From Hemerocallis citrina (Eukaryota; Streptophyta; Magnoliopsida; Asparagales; Asphodelaceae): a stretch of DNA of 64,000 nt. The number at the start of each line of letters is the position of its first letter. Position 1 is the first letter of the stretch. A program made the translations under genes and the position numbers. Under the pieces are notes generated by a model that saw only the letters and a program-made list of their open reading frames with translations, did no database searches and was not told the DNA's origin. Positions 42,029 through 53,900 of the stretch are shown here, piece after piece. The stretch is taken from NCBI GenBank assembly GCA_017893485.1, contig JACEHZ010000588.1:310001-374000 (forward strand). The letters are read 5' to 3'.

Positions 42029-45000
42029 TGTCGCGCCCCGCTTCCCAAAAAGGAATACGGAATACGGATACGCGACAAAAGCCCAGCGAATGATTTTTAT
42101 CATCTTTAAGCTGCTTCAGAATCTTTACAACACATCACAGATATAATCAGAGTCGGAAGCAAAAGGCACATCCATTCATGAATACTTGAAACAAATTACC
42201 AACAGAAATTTACTTGAATCCAAATACAATATTCTCAAATAAATCAGAGTCTGGAGAAAACAAATATCCTGGGTCACATCGCCCAAATACAAATAATATC
42301 CAAATAACCAAATACACTTATTCGATGTTCAAGCAACAATAAAAAAAATAATAATAAAGCAGAAATCTCCAGCACTTAAAACATCATCTCGCCAATACCT
42401 TCAGGCAGCTGACCATCCTGATCTGCAATAAGTAAATTACAGGAAAAAGGGGAAAAGAAGAAAACAAGTACCCGTCAATTGCAAGTCGCAGGTCACAAAT
42501 AATGTAGTACAAGTACATGGGAAAACTAACTAATAACATGGCAATCAACTAGCATGGTATCCTAATAGTCCAGTTGTTTATGTCAAATGCAGTGTCATAT
42601 GACAACTAATAGTGTCTAGTAACAGTATCTCAATATATCAGTGAATCGGGAAAACAGTATAACGGTATCAGTCCAACAGTCTCAGTATAACAGTCTCAGT
42701 CTAACAGTAACAGTGTAATAGTAATAGTCTAACAGTGTCAGTTTAATGTTCTTACAGTCTTGTGTGATTACTATCTAGGTAGCACTTCATGCGCCCCAAC
42801 TTTTATCACATGGTTGCTACAACAAACAGTTTCGCTTGTAGATTTCGTAGGGAATCATATAGGGCAGTGTACTTAGGTATCAGTAACAGTAACAGCAGCA
42901 GTAACAGTCCGAACCTAATGGTCCGCCTCCGAGTACACCTTCCTATAGGGAAGTGTGCAGTCAGGTAATCAGTAACAGTAACAGTTCGAACCTATTGGTC
43001 CGCCTCCGAGTACACCTTCCTATAGGAAAGCATGTAGTCAGGTAATCAGTAACAGTAACAGTCCGAACCTATTGGTCCGCCTCCAAGTATACATTTCTAT
43101 GCTTTCCCACTACTAGATCTTTCTCATAAGCCCCGGCTTGGTTACTTTTATTATGGTTATCCAACAGACTTGAATGTGTACGAAATAGAGTCAAACTAAC
43201 ATGGTATAATCAGTATTAGATTCAGGAAAACAAATCAGCGTGCATAGAGAATATACAGTCACATAATCGAGCAAAAATTGTGTATGTTTATAATCAGGAC
43301 AGCATGACAGATCAGTACTAAAACAGTGATTCTGGTCTCTACAGAAATGCAAACCTAGATCCGTCGAAGGATCTGGAAACTAGACATCCACACAAATCCA
43401 AAGAGTATAATTAAGTCATATACTAATTCACAACATCTCAGCTCAAAACTGATTTGAATACAGATATTAGGTTCAGCCAGAAAACAGGGGAACAACTTCA
43501 AAAGCATGAAAACAGCATGAAAACTCATCAAATAATTCCACGAAAAATCTGGGGTAATCCCCTATATGTCTAGACTCAAAATAACAAGTTTCATAATATT
43601 CCAGTAAGTATAGATCAGTCATCAAAATAAGAAAGCATCACGAAAACGTAGTTTAACGAATCTGGAAATCTCAACACTGTTGTACGACAACTTGGATACC
43701 TCGCAACCAGTGAATCGAAATCCAATTCCGCCAAAGGGACATTAAAATAGATAGGATTTACTAACTTTCATATTTCACAAAGAATTTTCATACAGTATAA
43801 AAAATTATAGTGAAAACAGAGTTCTTTACTGAACAACGCGCAATTTGCAGTATGAGAAGATTTTTGAATATAGCATGAAACACCACATAAAACTTATCTT
43901 TAAAATTCATCAAAAATCTAGGTAGTCCCTAATATCATAATGAAACACCGACCAAAATATTAGATCAAGATTATATGTATAGAATAGTTCTTGAAAAAGT
44001 TTGTTAACAAAATTAACCCAAAACAGAATCTGGAATTGATCGACACGTCTGTACCAAAACATTCATAACTCAGTCATACGAAATCCAAATTAAGTAAAAC
44101 TAGTAGGATTTGAAAATAGACAAAATTATCTAAAATTCATCTTTTATTTTGAAATCAAGATTCTGACTGTAGCATGGACGAAAACAACAATCAAAACAGA
44201 ACAAGCAGCAAATACAGATTTCACACATCTAATCAAGAACATCATAACTTTCACAATATTGATCCAAACACATCCAAACTTGAAATACAACCTACCAAAC
44301 ATCTACACATCATGATTTAGGGTTACTAACATGTCCAAGCCTATTATTTCACATGGGCATTTAATCAAACACCATTCATATAAATATCCACATACATGCA
44401 TCAAAATCAAGTTTTGGGTAAATCCTAGGTTATTATCCTATCAAGTTTGATGTCATAAGTCATCTATGGCCAATTTATCACAATAGAGATAAAATCCATC
44501 AGGAAAACACAAATTTTGATTGTCTCTAGACCCAGCTACACTAGATGTGAACTTTTTGACTTGTATCAACCTAATGAATTGTAGTACAAGTTACTTGCCT
44601 TATTATGGAGACAAAATTGATCCTAATGCGAAGAGAAGCAAAACCCACGAACGAAATCCTTTTTAAGCGCGAATTCAAGCGACAACGAACAAGAACTCCT
44701 CTTACGAACAATCTCCTTGATGCACGAACAAAGTGGAGAAATACCCACTTCAAGGAACACCAAGATGAGAGGTTGATGATGGTGTTGATGTTGATGGTGG
44801 TGCTAGATGGTGTCGGCAATCCAAGGGGTGTAGGGTTTGTATGTGGTGGCCGAAGGTGGAGAGGGTTGGATGAGGTGGTCGGCCAAGGTGTGATGTGGTG
44901 GCTCGGGTTGGTAATGGAGGGAGGACTCAGTGTGCAGGTGGTGCAAGGCCGGGAGTAGGAACTTTTTGGGGGAGGCCAGGATTAATTGGAGAGGGAGAGA

Positions 45001-45467
45001 GATAATAGAGATTAGGGTTAGGGTTTTGGGTGTTAGGGGTATTATATATGGGGTGTAATGTGTGTTAATGGGTTGTGGGTATTAGTATGTAGTAATAGGT
45101 ATACAAATGGGTAATGGGTATTGGGTCAATTTCCAATAGGAATACAATTTATAGTGAATTCTGTGGTCCTTGAAAAATCTAATTAGGAGTCAAAAATCAT
45201 AGGTTTGGGAAAACACCACCAAAAATCCATCACATCATCATGGAAAAATATCATGAAGATGATGAGGCCAAAAATGAAGAAAAGAATCCAAAATGATGAA
45301 AACGAACAAAACGACGAACAAACAACACCCGGGGCTCAAAATGCAATAAAATGAATATATATTGAAACAATCCAATATACGGTTTTTGAAAAAATACAAC
45401 AGATATAAAAATCCACAAAAATGAAAAATACACTCCAAAATACATAAAAATGAAAATAGGGGTTACA
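42029..45467 (-). mobile_element. Solo LTR, 3.4 kb, with GGCCG TSD
   Basis: The plus strand starts TGTCGCGCCCCG and ends GGTTACA; read on the minus strand the LTR runs TGTAACC...GGGGCGCGACA. The 5-bp duplication GGCCG is at 42024-42028 and 45468-45472. No gag-pol lies between, so this is one LTR left by recombination, or an entire LTR-only insertion. The length and ends resemble Ty3/gypsy chromovirus (Tekay/Del-type) LTRs. It includes CAGTAACAGT repeats (42640-42740) and three 85-bp repeats (42880-43100). Confidence 0.82.
42880..43110. repeat. Three repeats of about 85 bp in the solo LTR
   Basis: Each unit has CAGTAACAGTAACAG, TCCGAACCTA(A/T)TGGTCCGCCTCC and a TACACCTTCCTATAGG segment. Confidence 0.8.
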
Positions 45468-47270
45468 GGCCGGGATCTCGCCGCCCCTTCCCCGACCGCC
45501 AATCGACATCGAGATCCACTCCCACCCGTCCCCTCCGAGATCCCACGCCGAGATCCACGTCGAGATCGCCAATCGACACTTCTTCCTTCAATGCCCAGAC
45601 CTCTCCGCAACCCACTCACCTCCGTCCCCTTCCCCCTTGTACCTCCGGTGCGCCACCTGGGCTCCCCGTCCTGCCGCGTGGTGCTCGAGTCTAGCCGGAG
45701 TTGAGGCAGTGCCTTTGCTTCCAGATCTGTCCCGCTCCCCCCGTCCTACTGTGTGGCACTCCAGTCCACCTGGGCTCCCCCGTCCAGCCGTCGTGGCGCT
45801 CCAGTATTGCCGTCGTCGACGCGTGCGACTTGCGGCGGCAATGTAGTAGCTTGCGATGCCGACGGCGAGGAGCTCTAGCCCTGTCCCCTCAGAGATCCCA
45901 CGTTGGAGTTGAGGTAGGGAGTTGCCTTTGCTTCTAGATCTGAGATCTGGGTTGCTTTTGGAGTTGGGGGGTTTGGGGGTGGTTTGATTGGGGTTAGGGT
46001 TTGGGTTAGATTGGGGTTGGTTGGCCTTGCTAGATATTTGTCCGGATGTTCTTCACGCTTGCCACCATGTTCACACTCTCGGGGCCAATCACGGCGTTCT
46101 GCAGCTATGATTTGGTTTTTACGAGGGTTGGTAGTGCGTGTGAAGAAGCCGAGTGGGCTTCTCTATCTGCAAGTCGCTATGATGAGCGGGTAATGATGTT
46201 TTGCACGATTGTGGAGCTTGGACCCGAAGGTGGGGTCCCTCCGTGGTGTGCGCACACTTGTCTCTACTTTCGGGGTGCTTGTCTCAACTGTCCCGGAGCG
46301 ACTATATCGCGTCAGAGCATCTTCCCGCGCCGGTTGTCGCGAACGCCATGGATCTAGGGTTCAAGTGTGATCTGGGCGATGGCGAGGTGCGCCCCCCCCC
46401 CCCCCCCCTCCCGTAGTACGCTGTCTTGCATTATTGTGGAGCTTGGGCCCAAAGATGGGGTCCCTCCATGATGTGTGCATTTGAGGGTCCTATGATGTCG
46501 CCGGTGCAGTCTTCACGGCGCCTACTATCTGGCTATTGAACTTCCTCCAGCTTAGGCCACTGGCTTGTGACAACGTCGCCTCTTCCCTCGGATTGCGAGT
46601 ATGAGTCGAGATAAGTCTGTGTGGTGAGAAATCGCCAGAGAGAGCTAGAGCGTGAGAGAGGTGAAGGTATCCTCTCCAAGGCTCTCTCCTAGAGCGTGGT
46701 GTTTAGTGGGGTGAGCGAGATAGTTGTTTGGTGAGAAATCACCTGAGAAAGCGCTATCGTGTGAGAGATGAAGATATCCTCTTCACGGCTATCTCTTTGG
46801 TAGCGACTGTGGGAGCTATTGGCGCATTTGTAGGATGAGTGGTGGAGATGGTGGGAGGATGCGATCGCAGTGTATGTGCCGTGGGGTCGGAATTCGATCT
46901 GCGAGGCTTGGGCCCAAAGATGGGGTCCCCTCAGCGAGGTGAAGGCAGGGATCGACGGGTGATAAAATCCTGCCAGACTTGTTTCAGGTGGGTGTGCATG
47001 TGCCGTGGAGGCACTGTACGAAGCTAAACTGACGTACTTACAATTTTGCTGGACCAAGCTGGTTTGTCGGCCCACCCTTCAGAGTTATTGGAGGGATTTG
47101 TTGTTTGTACGCGTCATGTTGCTTCATGTATGTTTTATTTTCTGTCAGTAGCTTGTACTTTGACCCAATTCTCTGTGTTTTCTTTCGTTAAAATTCTTAT
47201 TAATGAAACAAGACGGCCAGATTCCACCTTTTCCTTCAAAAAAAAAAAAAAAAAAATTGCCTTGCATAAA

Positions 47271-47977
47271 CCATTTTGCCTTGCATACCAAGCATCTTTT
47301 CTTTTATTTTTTAATGCATTAATACCAAGCATCTTGCAGTTAAAAGACTAGAAGCCTTGCTCAAAAAGACCAGATGCAAATAATATAGTAATCCTGTGAA
47401 ATAAAAGGCTTATTTAGAAGCGAGAAAATTAGACATCACAGAATTGAAATCAAAATCAATAAAAATATAAGATACAAAAAGTGATAGGATTGTAATCAAT
47501 GGAGTAAAATAGAGGGTTACGACTAGAAACAAGTGCCCAAAACTTTGCGATTCAATTTGAAGTGTACAATCAAGGACGCCTTGCCTTACAATCTTCCCCG
47601 CACCAAAATTTATCATTCTTCCTTTTATCCTTCCACTTATTCCAATTCTTCTGAACTATATAACAATCTGCCGATAAAAAAATAGACAAATAAAAACTTC
47701 ACTTACACTGCAATATAAGACAGACAATTTGATGGCGGAAATAATATGATGATCTTACACAAGCCTCCATTGCCAAAATAACTGATATCGTCAAAGAAAT
47801 ATTCAACTAGTGCTTCATAATGTTTGTTGGTTAATGTATGCTTCCCCAATAATAACCATGTGTTTCTTTCTAAGCTTACCGCTGATCTTAAGGATTATGT
47901 CATGATTAGTGATCTCTAATTGTCCACATCTTCAAAAAGAAGCGTTCAATTTATCCTGAATAAATCTTCGTGATTTA
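47271..47977. other. Spacer and probable VPS35 3' UTR
   Basis: AT-rich DNA between the retroposon and the VPS35 stop codon. In the minus direction it should contain the 3' UTR and poly-A site of VPS35. TACCAAGCATCTT occurs twice near 47290-47335. No other gene is seen. Confidence 0.55.
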
Positions 47978-50900
47978 TCAAACCACTACGGGCTCATATC
48001 TTTCACTTATTGCCCCACCCTTCTGCTTCTGGAAGTTAATGTATTGAACAGTGCTGGCAAAGAAAGCATCGGCAGCTGGATCTGATGGCGAATTCTCATT
48101 ATGTTTCTCAGTCGTGATCAATTCGATCAAACCCTGAATATCAGAACTGGTGATCTGAGGATTCCCTTTCTCAAAAAAGTATAGGTACCTGATCCATCAA
48201 AACATTAGGAATAATAGTTAATGTATTATATCTATTGGGAGTTCACAGCCAACAAATTTAGTAATGATCCGAATTTACTTGTTCAAAATTTCGATAAATA
48301 ATGTGGCAAGCTCGCCGCCACCCTTTGTTGCACTAGCCATCTGTTCAGCAGCATTTGCTATCCTCAAGGCACGCTTTAAGCAAAGGAGGACCCTAGGAAA
48401 AGAAAATGGTTCACTCAGGACTATGTACAGCTACTATAACTTTGAATGCTATCATATTATCTCAAGTTCTCCCTTTTTTTTATAATAACAATGCATTATA
48501 TAGCACCTTTCTCCATCCTTAATTCCATCATGATCATCCACCCAGAAGAGATGTGAGCATGCATAAACAGCTCTGCACTGTTCAGCTTTTCGTAGTAGTT
48601 TCGCAGAGTACTGCACACCATTACATCATGCAGTTATAAGTCGATATCCTATTACAGAAAAGAAAAAGGAAAAAAAAAAAGTACGAGGCAGAGCCCAACC
48701 CCTGTAGCTTTATGTGTCAATGTGTCCCGGTTTTCTACCCCAAAAATATTCATTCTCTGAAGAGTTCCTATGATCAAATGTAATGCAGTCACCTGTGCTT
48801 TTGAATCCTGCTCCAACCAAAAGAGAAAATTCATACAAACAACGAGAGTATAGCTTATGTCATCCATTCCATACCGTATAATATTTTTAATATATTTTTA
48901 AACAAAAAGGCCCATGCTAGCTGTTACTTACTGCAACTTCTTCTTCATAAAGAATAAATGCTTGAGTAAAGAATTCATATGCAACAGGTTCTAGATCGCA
49001 ATCATTCGCAGTCTGAACAGAAAACATAGAGGAGTGATAAAGCAGGAATGTGCTGATCAAACATAGAAAGTTAAAACATATAGGTTGCTTACCTCTGCGC
49101 ACTGTAAATACGACCTTAGGGCAAGTTCTGGGGAAGGAATAGATGATAAGGCTTCTATAGTCTGTAAACATGTAAGAACATGAATATCAATTCTTAGTCT
49201 GTAAACATGAGTGTGGAAAATGATGAAATTTAACTATTGATGAGATATTTGCTAGTTTCAATGTAACATGAGCAATAAAAAATGCATCAAAAAATCTGAA
49301 AATTTACAAACCTGACTGAAAATATAAATTTCTGAGTAAATAGAGAGAGAATTAAATAAATAAATAAAAGAGTTGTTTTGGGGATTTAAATTTGAGTTTT
49401 GGGGGAAAACTTTTGGGCGGAAAAATATGTTTTGTGAGATTAGATCTGGACCATTGATTTCAACCCTATTGAAGGAGAGCCACTTGATAGCTTTCTTTGT
49501 GTTTTATTATATAGATTCTATCCAAGCGAGATCCAATAAAACATTTAAACAAGAGCAAATGGTGTGTCCAGATGTTCAGAGGTGATGAGTGATTTAATCT
49601 GGAAAGTTTAATTAATATATCTAATTCCATAATTCTTGTATAGGGAGACAGTATTATTTTCCAATCAAGAAAAGCTATCCTTGTCAATTGGCGAATAACC
49701 ATATAAAGATGAAACATATTATCAATTTTAAAAATAAAAAAAGATTTCCAGAACTTGACCTGATGTACGATCTGAAATATTTTCTTCAGTGTTGCAGACA
49801 CCTCTTTTCCAGCTGCATCCCCCTCTTGACTTTGCACACGCCTGACCAACTGTAGCAAATAAGGTATTATGATACATTAACTAAAGAATCACATTATAAA
49901 TAATAGATGCTAAAACAAGCATGAGTTTTTCTTTGCTCTAAATTAAGAGCTGGTGTGTTCACCTACAATCGAGAAAAAAAGTACATTGAGTGCTTATTTT
50001 CAATAAAATACCCAATGGAATGTCTAGTAAATTGTACTAAATACATGCAGTTAAAAGAATGCAATTGCCAACATTGGCTTAAGCAAACAAATTTCAAGAA
50101 AAACAAACTCGGGAGGAAGCCACTCCCAGGAAGTGCCTAAACTCCCATTAGATCAAGCCACCTAACAAGTCTAACAAGAAATGATAATAGTGCAGACGAC
50201 CAGATATCAACTTTTAAAGATATTAAGATAATTAATTCCTTAAAGCGCTTAATAGCATACTGTGTATAGTAACCAAAATTATAAAAAATAACAGTAATAC
50301 TGAGACTCAGCAGCAACTTAAAAATTATAATTAATATATAATTGTTAGAGTTCAGCCCAATTATTGAGATTGGTTATAGTCCCACATTGGACAGATATTA
50401 AGTTCAATCATAGTTCACCTCTGTATATATCCAATAGTGTACTACTTATTTCTATCAATGAAGTATTTTTCCCTTTCTCTAATACTGGGAAATTAACATG
50501 GTATCATAGCAGAAAAGTCGTACAAAAATTTTCCACCTCCAAAAACCTTTAAAATCCCTATTGATTATTCAGGACCCCCTACCTTCATCTCCAAAACCAA
50601 AGCTCTAACCCTAATCCCCTACCTTCCTCTACAGCCGCCACATCACCCATCTCCAGATCTCGACAATGCCGCCTCCAGCAAATCCCGCAGCCGTCGACCC
50701 CCAATTGGCCCTCTTCAATGCCCTCAATCCCTTCCCCCCCAAAACCCCCCTTGCCCCTTCTCTGGATCTCTCTGAGGCCGTCGACCTCTCCTTCCATCTC
50801 CATCTTAGACCTCCAACCACCCCCATCACCTCTACCTCGACTAGCTACGATTGGTCTGATCCGACCTATCATGTCTCCCAGGTTGTCTCCTGATATGTAC

Positions 50901-53900
50901 TGCTCCGTGAATGATGTGTGCTTCCCGCTGATCTTCTTCCAATCATCATTCATATCTCTACTTCCCATCCCTCTCTAAATTCAAATGTAATCTAGATATG
51001 CTCCTCTTCTCCAATAAATATTGAATCATCGAAGACTACTACTACTCAACGTCCTTCAACTTCAGTGTCATCGTTGAATCTTCCTCTGTCCGATTTCAAA
51101 CATGAAAATTATCGCATCCCTACAAAAAATCTCAATTGTTTGAATAACTATATGAGTTGGTCTCTTGCAGTTTGTCGTTTCCTTACAGGAAGACGTAAGT
51201 CGAAGCATATCAAGATTAATGCACCAATAGAGACCGACCCATCATACGAGGACTGGGTGTGTGATGATGCCCCATTATTAATATGATGACCAATTGCATG
51301 GTGAAGTCAGTTAATCAGAGTGTAGTCTTCCTCCCCATTGCAAAGAAGATTAGGGATCTCCTACATGAGGCCACAAACAATACTCTTCTGTGAACAACAT
51401 GCAGTGGATGTATGACATCTTTCTAGAGATACATGAGATTGAACAAGGAGATGATATTCATGCTTTTATCGCCTGCTTCAATCACTTTCCCGAGGGATGG
51501 AAAGTTCATCAGCCATACTCAGCTGCTTTTTTGTTCAGGGGCACAACGCAAACCTTGTTGACTGCCGTCACTCTTGGACGTGTCGTCGCTATCTTCATGG
51601 CATCCAGTCCAACAAATTATCCACCAATCAACAACCATTCCACAAAAGATCTCTCAATTCATCTACCACGAATCCAAACATTTCTTCAACTGAGGATCCA
51701 GCACCTTTTGCCCTTGTTTCAGGCTGTGGTTATGGCTCCCTCGACAGTTCTTTGGTTGTGTGGTGCTCCGCGTAGCCGTGGCGAGGTCGTGGTCGATCCT
51801 CTCCAAGTAGGGGATATGGAGGTAATACCAAGTATTGTACCTTTTATCAAAGCACGAATCATGTTTATAAGACATGCTGGAAATGCCTAGGGCGTCCTAT
51901 TTTTGCACACAAGGCTTCGCCAGTGCATCCACAGTCTCCAACCACTTTTGCTCTTTAGATTAAGTCTTCCCCTTCCAAGGTTACGCTTTCTGCTGATGAG
52001 TACAATGCCTTTAAGGATATGCTATTCAAATCTTCTTGTAATTTTGTCCAAACAGGTACAACTTGTCTTGTTTCATCTCATAGATGGATTATAGATTCAG
52101 GTACTTCTGAACACATCTCATTTACCTGCTACATCTTTTAAAAAAAATCAAATTTTAATGTGCATACCGTTGATGGCTCTCTAGTTTCTGTCGACGGGAC
52201 TGGAATATCTCTATAATGCCATCTTACTTAACAATTAGTACTTCATATTCCTAATTTTTCTTCAAGTCTTTTATCTGTTAGTAAACTTTATACTAATTTA
52301 TATTACACAGTGACTTTTTTTCCATCTCATTGTGTGTTTCAGGATATTACAACGAGAAAAGTGAATAGAGCAGGTTGTGAACAAAATGGACTCTATCTCT
52401 TGGATCATCCGAAATCTATAACGACATTGAGTTCGACATTTGACTCTCTTATTTGGCATTGATGTTTGGGACATCTTTCATTATCAGTTTTACGATTACC
52501 AGTACCTAGTTGTGAGTATATTTTAGAATTTTCTTGTGCGTCCTGCAACATAGAAAATTATTATGTTGCCTACACAGGACGCATCAATAAACGTAGTACT
52601 CAATTATTTGCAGTTGATGCCAATCTGGCGAGGACAACCCCAAGATGATTGACGGTTGCAATCCTTAGACGAGAAAAAACAGCTCTTACCTCTCTTACCC
52701 GTCTAAGCCAAGTGACTTTCGTCCCATTAGCTTGTGCAACGTCTCTTACAAAATCGATTGCAAAGTAGCTCGTGAACAGACTAAAGCCCCTCCTTACAGA
52801 GTCAATCTCTCCTGAACAAGGGTCATTCGTCCCAAGAATGAAATAACAGATTCATCACAATATTGTGTCTAGCAATTAAAGCCCACCAGTGCTTTGGCAG
52901 CAAATCCAGTGATTCATTCTAATGTATGGGGACCTATAAAAAAAATTTGATTCAATAAATGCAAGTATTTTGTCACTTTCAGTGACGACTATTCGCGTAT
53001 GACTTGGCTTTTCTTGATGAAAGATAGATCTGAGCTTTTTCCCATGTTTACTCAGTTTTTTCAATGAAATTAGAAATTAGTTAGGCTCTCCAATTAAAAT
53101 CTTTGATCTGATAATGCAAAGGAATATTTTTCATGATTTTGGATGCTTATTTTCAAATAAGGATGTCATTCATCAAACTTCTTGTGTATACTCCACAACA
53201 AACTGGTATTGCCGAACGAGAGAACCGACATTTATCGGAAGTTGCCTGAACATTAATGTTTGAAATGCATGTTCCCAAGTTTGGTGGAACTTGTCGTTCT
53301 TATTGCTTGTTTTTTTAATTATCGGATGTCTAGTAAACTTCTTGAGAATGTCTCTCCTTTTAGTCTAGCTTTTCCTGATCGTGATATTTTTACTCTTCCA
53401 GCAAATGTTTAGTTGTACTTGTTTTTGTTCAAGCTATTGGACGTGGGTACGATAAGTTGGATTGTCGTTTAATTAAATGTGTTTTTCTAGAGTATTCTCA
53501 TTTTTTCCACTGTTACTCTCCAAAATTACAAGAATATTTAGCACAGTTGATGTCTCATTTTCTGAAAATATTATTGTTTTCTTCCGGTGTTGAAAAAAAT
53601 ATTGAAAAATGATCACCTAGTTTACCACTGGTTGTAGTAGATAGCTCAGATTTCTCTACAAATATGCCAAATCCCAAGAAACCCTTATTGTCAGAAAAAG
53701 AAAGCATTCCAAGATTTGGACTCTTCCAACAATTGAAACCATTGCGGCCACTCCTGCACCACTTCTATCCTCAGGTAATGTCCTGGGCATTATCGATCTT
53801 CCAATTCACAAAGGAAACCCAAAAGCACATGCATTTTACACCCTAGAGCTAAATTTGTCTTTTCTTATTACCTCACCTCCAAGTTGCAAGCATTTACTTC

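Larger units (their letters stand above)
41855..47270 (+). mobile_element. Poly-A retroposon (LINE-like, no intact ORF) with 16-bp TSD
   Basis: The body 41871-47254 ends in an A-run (about 47238-47256). It is flanked by AATTGCCTGGCATAAA (41855-41870) and AATTGCCTTGCATAAA (47255-47270), one mismatch in 16. Without the nested solo LTR it is about 1.94 kb. It starts with a TAAAA-rich tract and a strong hairpin (TCTCTCTCTAGA and its complement, 41937-41964). GC-rich sequence follows with internally repeated segments (GTGGAGCTTGG...GGGGTCCCTCC near 46205 and 46437; GGTGAGAAATC near 46624 and 46732). No reverse transcriptase motif is seen. It may be a non-autonomous LINE relative or a retroposed transcript. 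Confidence 0.68.

Noticed and set aside
45450..46416. Several overlapping open frames of 66-122 residues in GC-rich DNA
   Set aside because: High GC content keeps several frames open at once. The stretch is a duplicated-module part of the poly-A retroposon, and none matches a known family.
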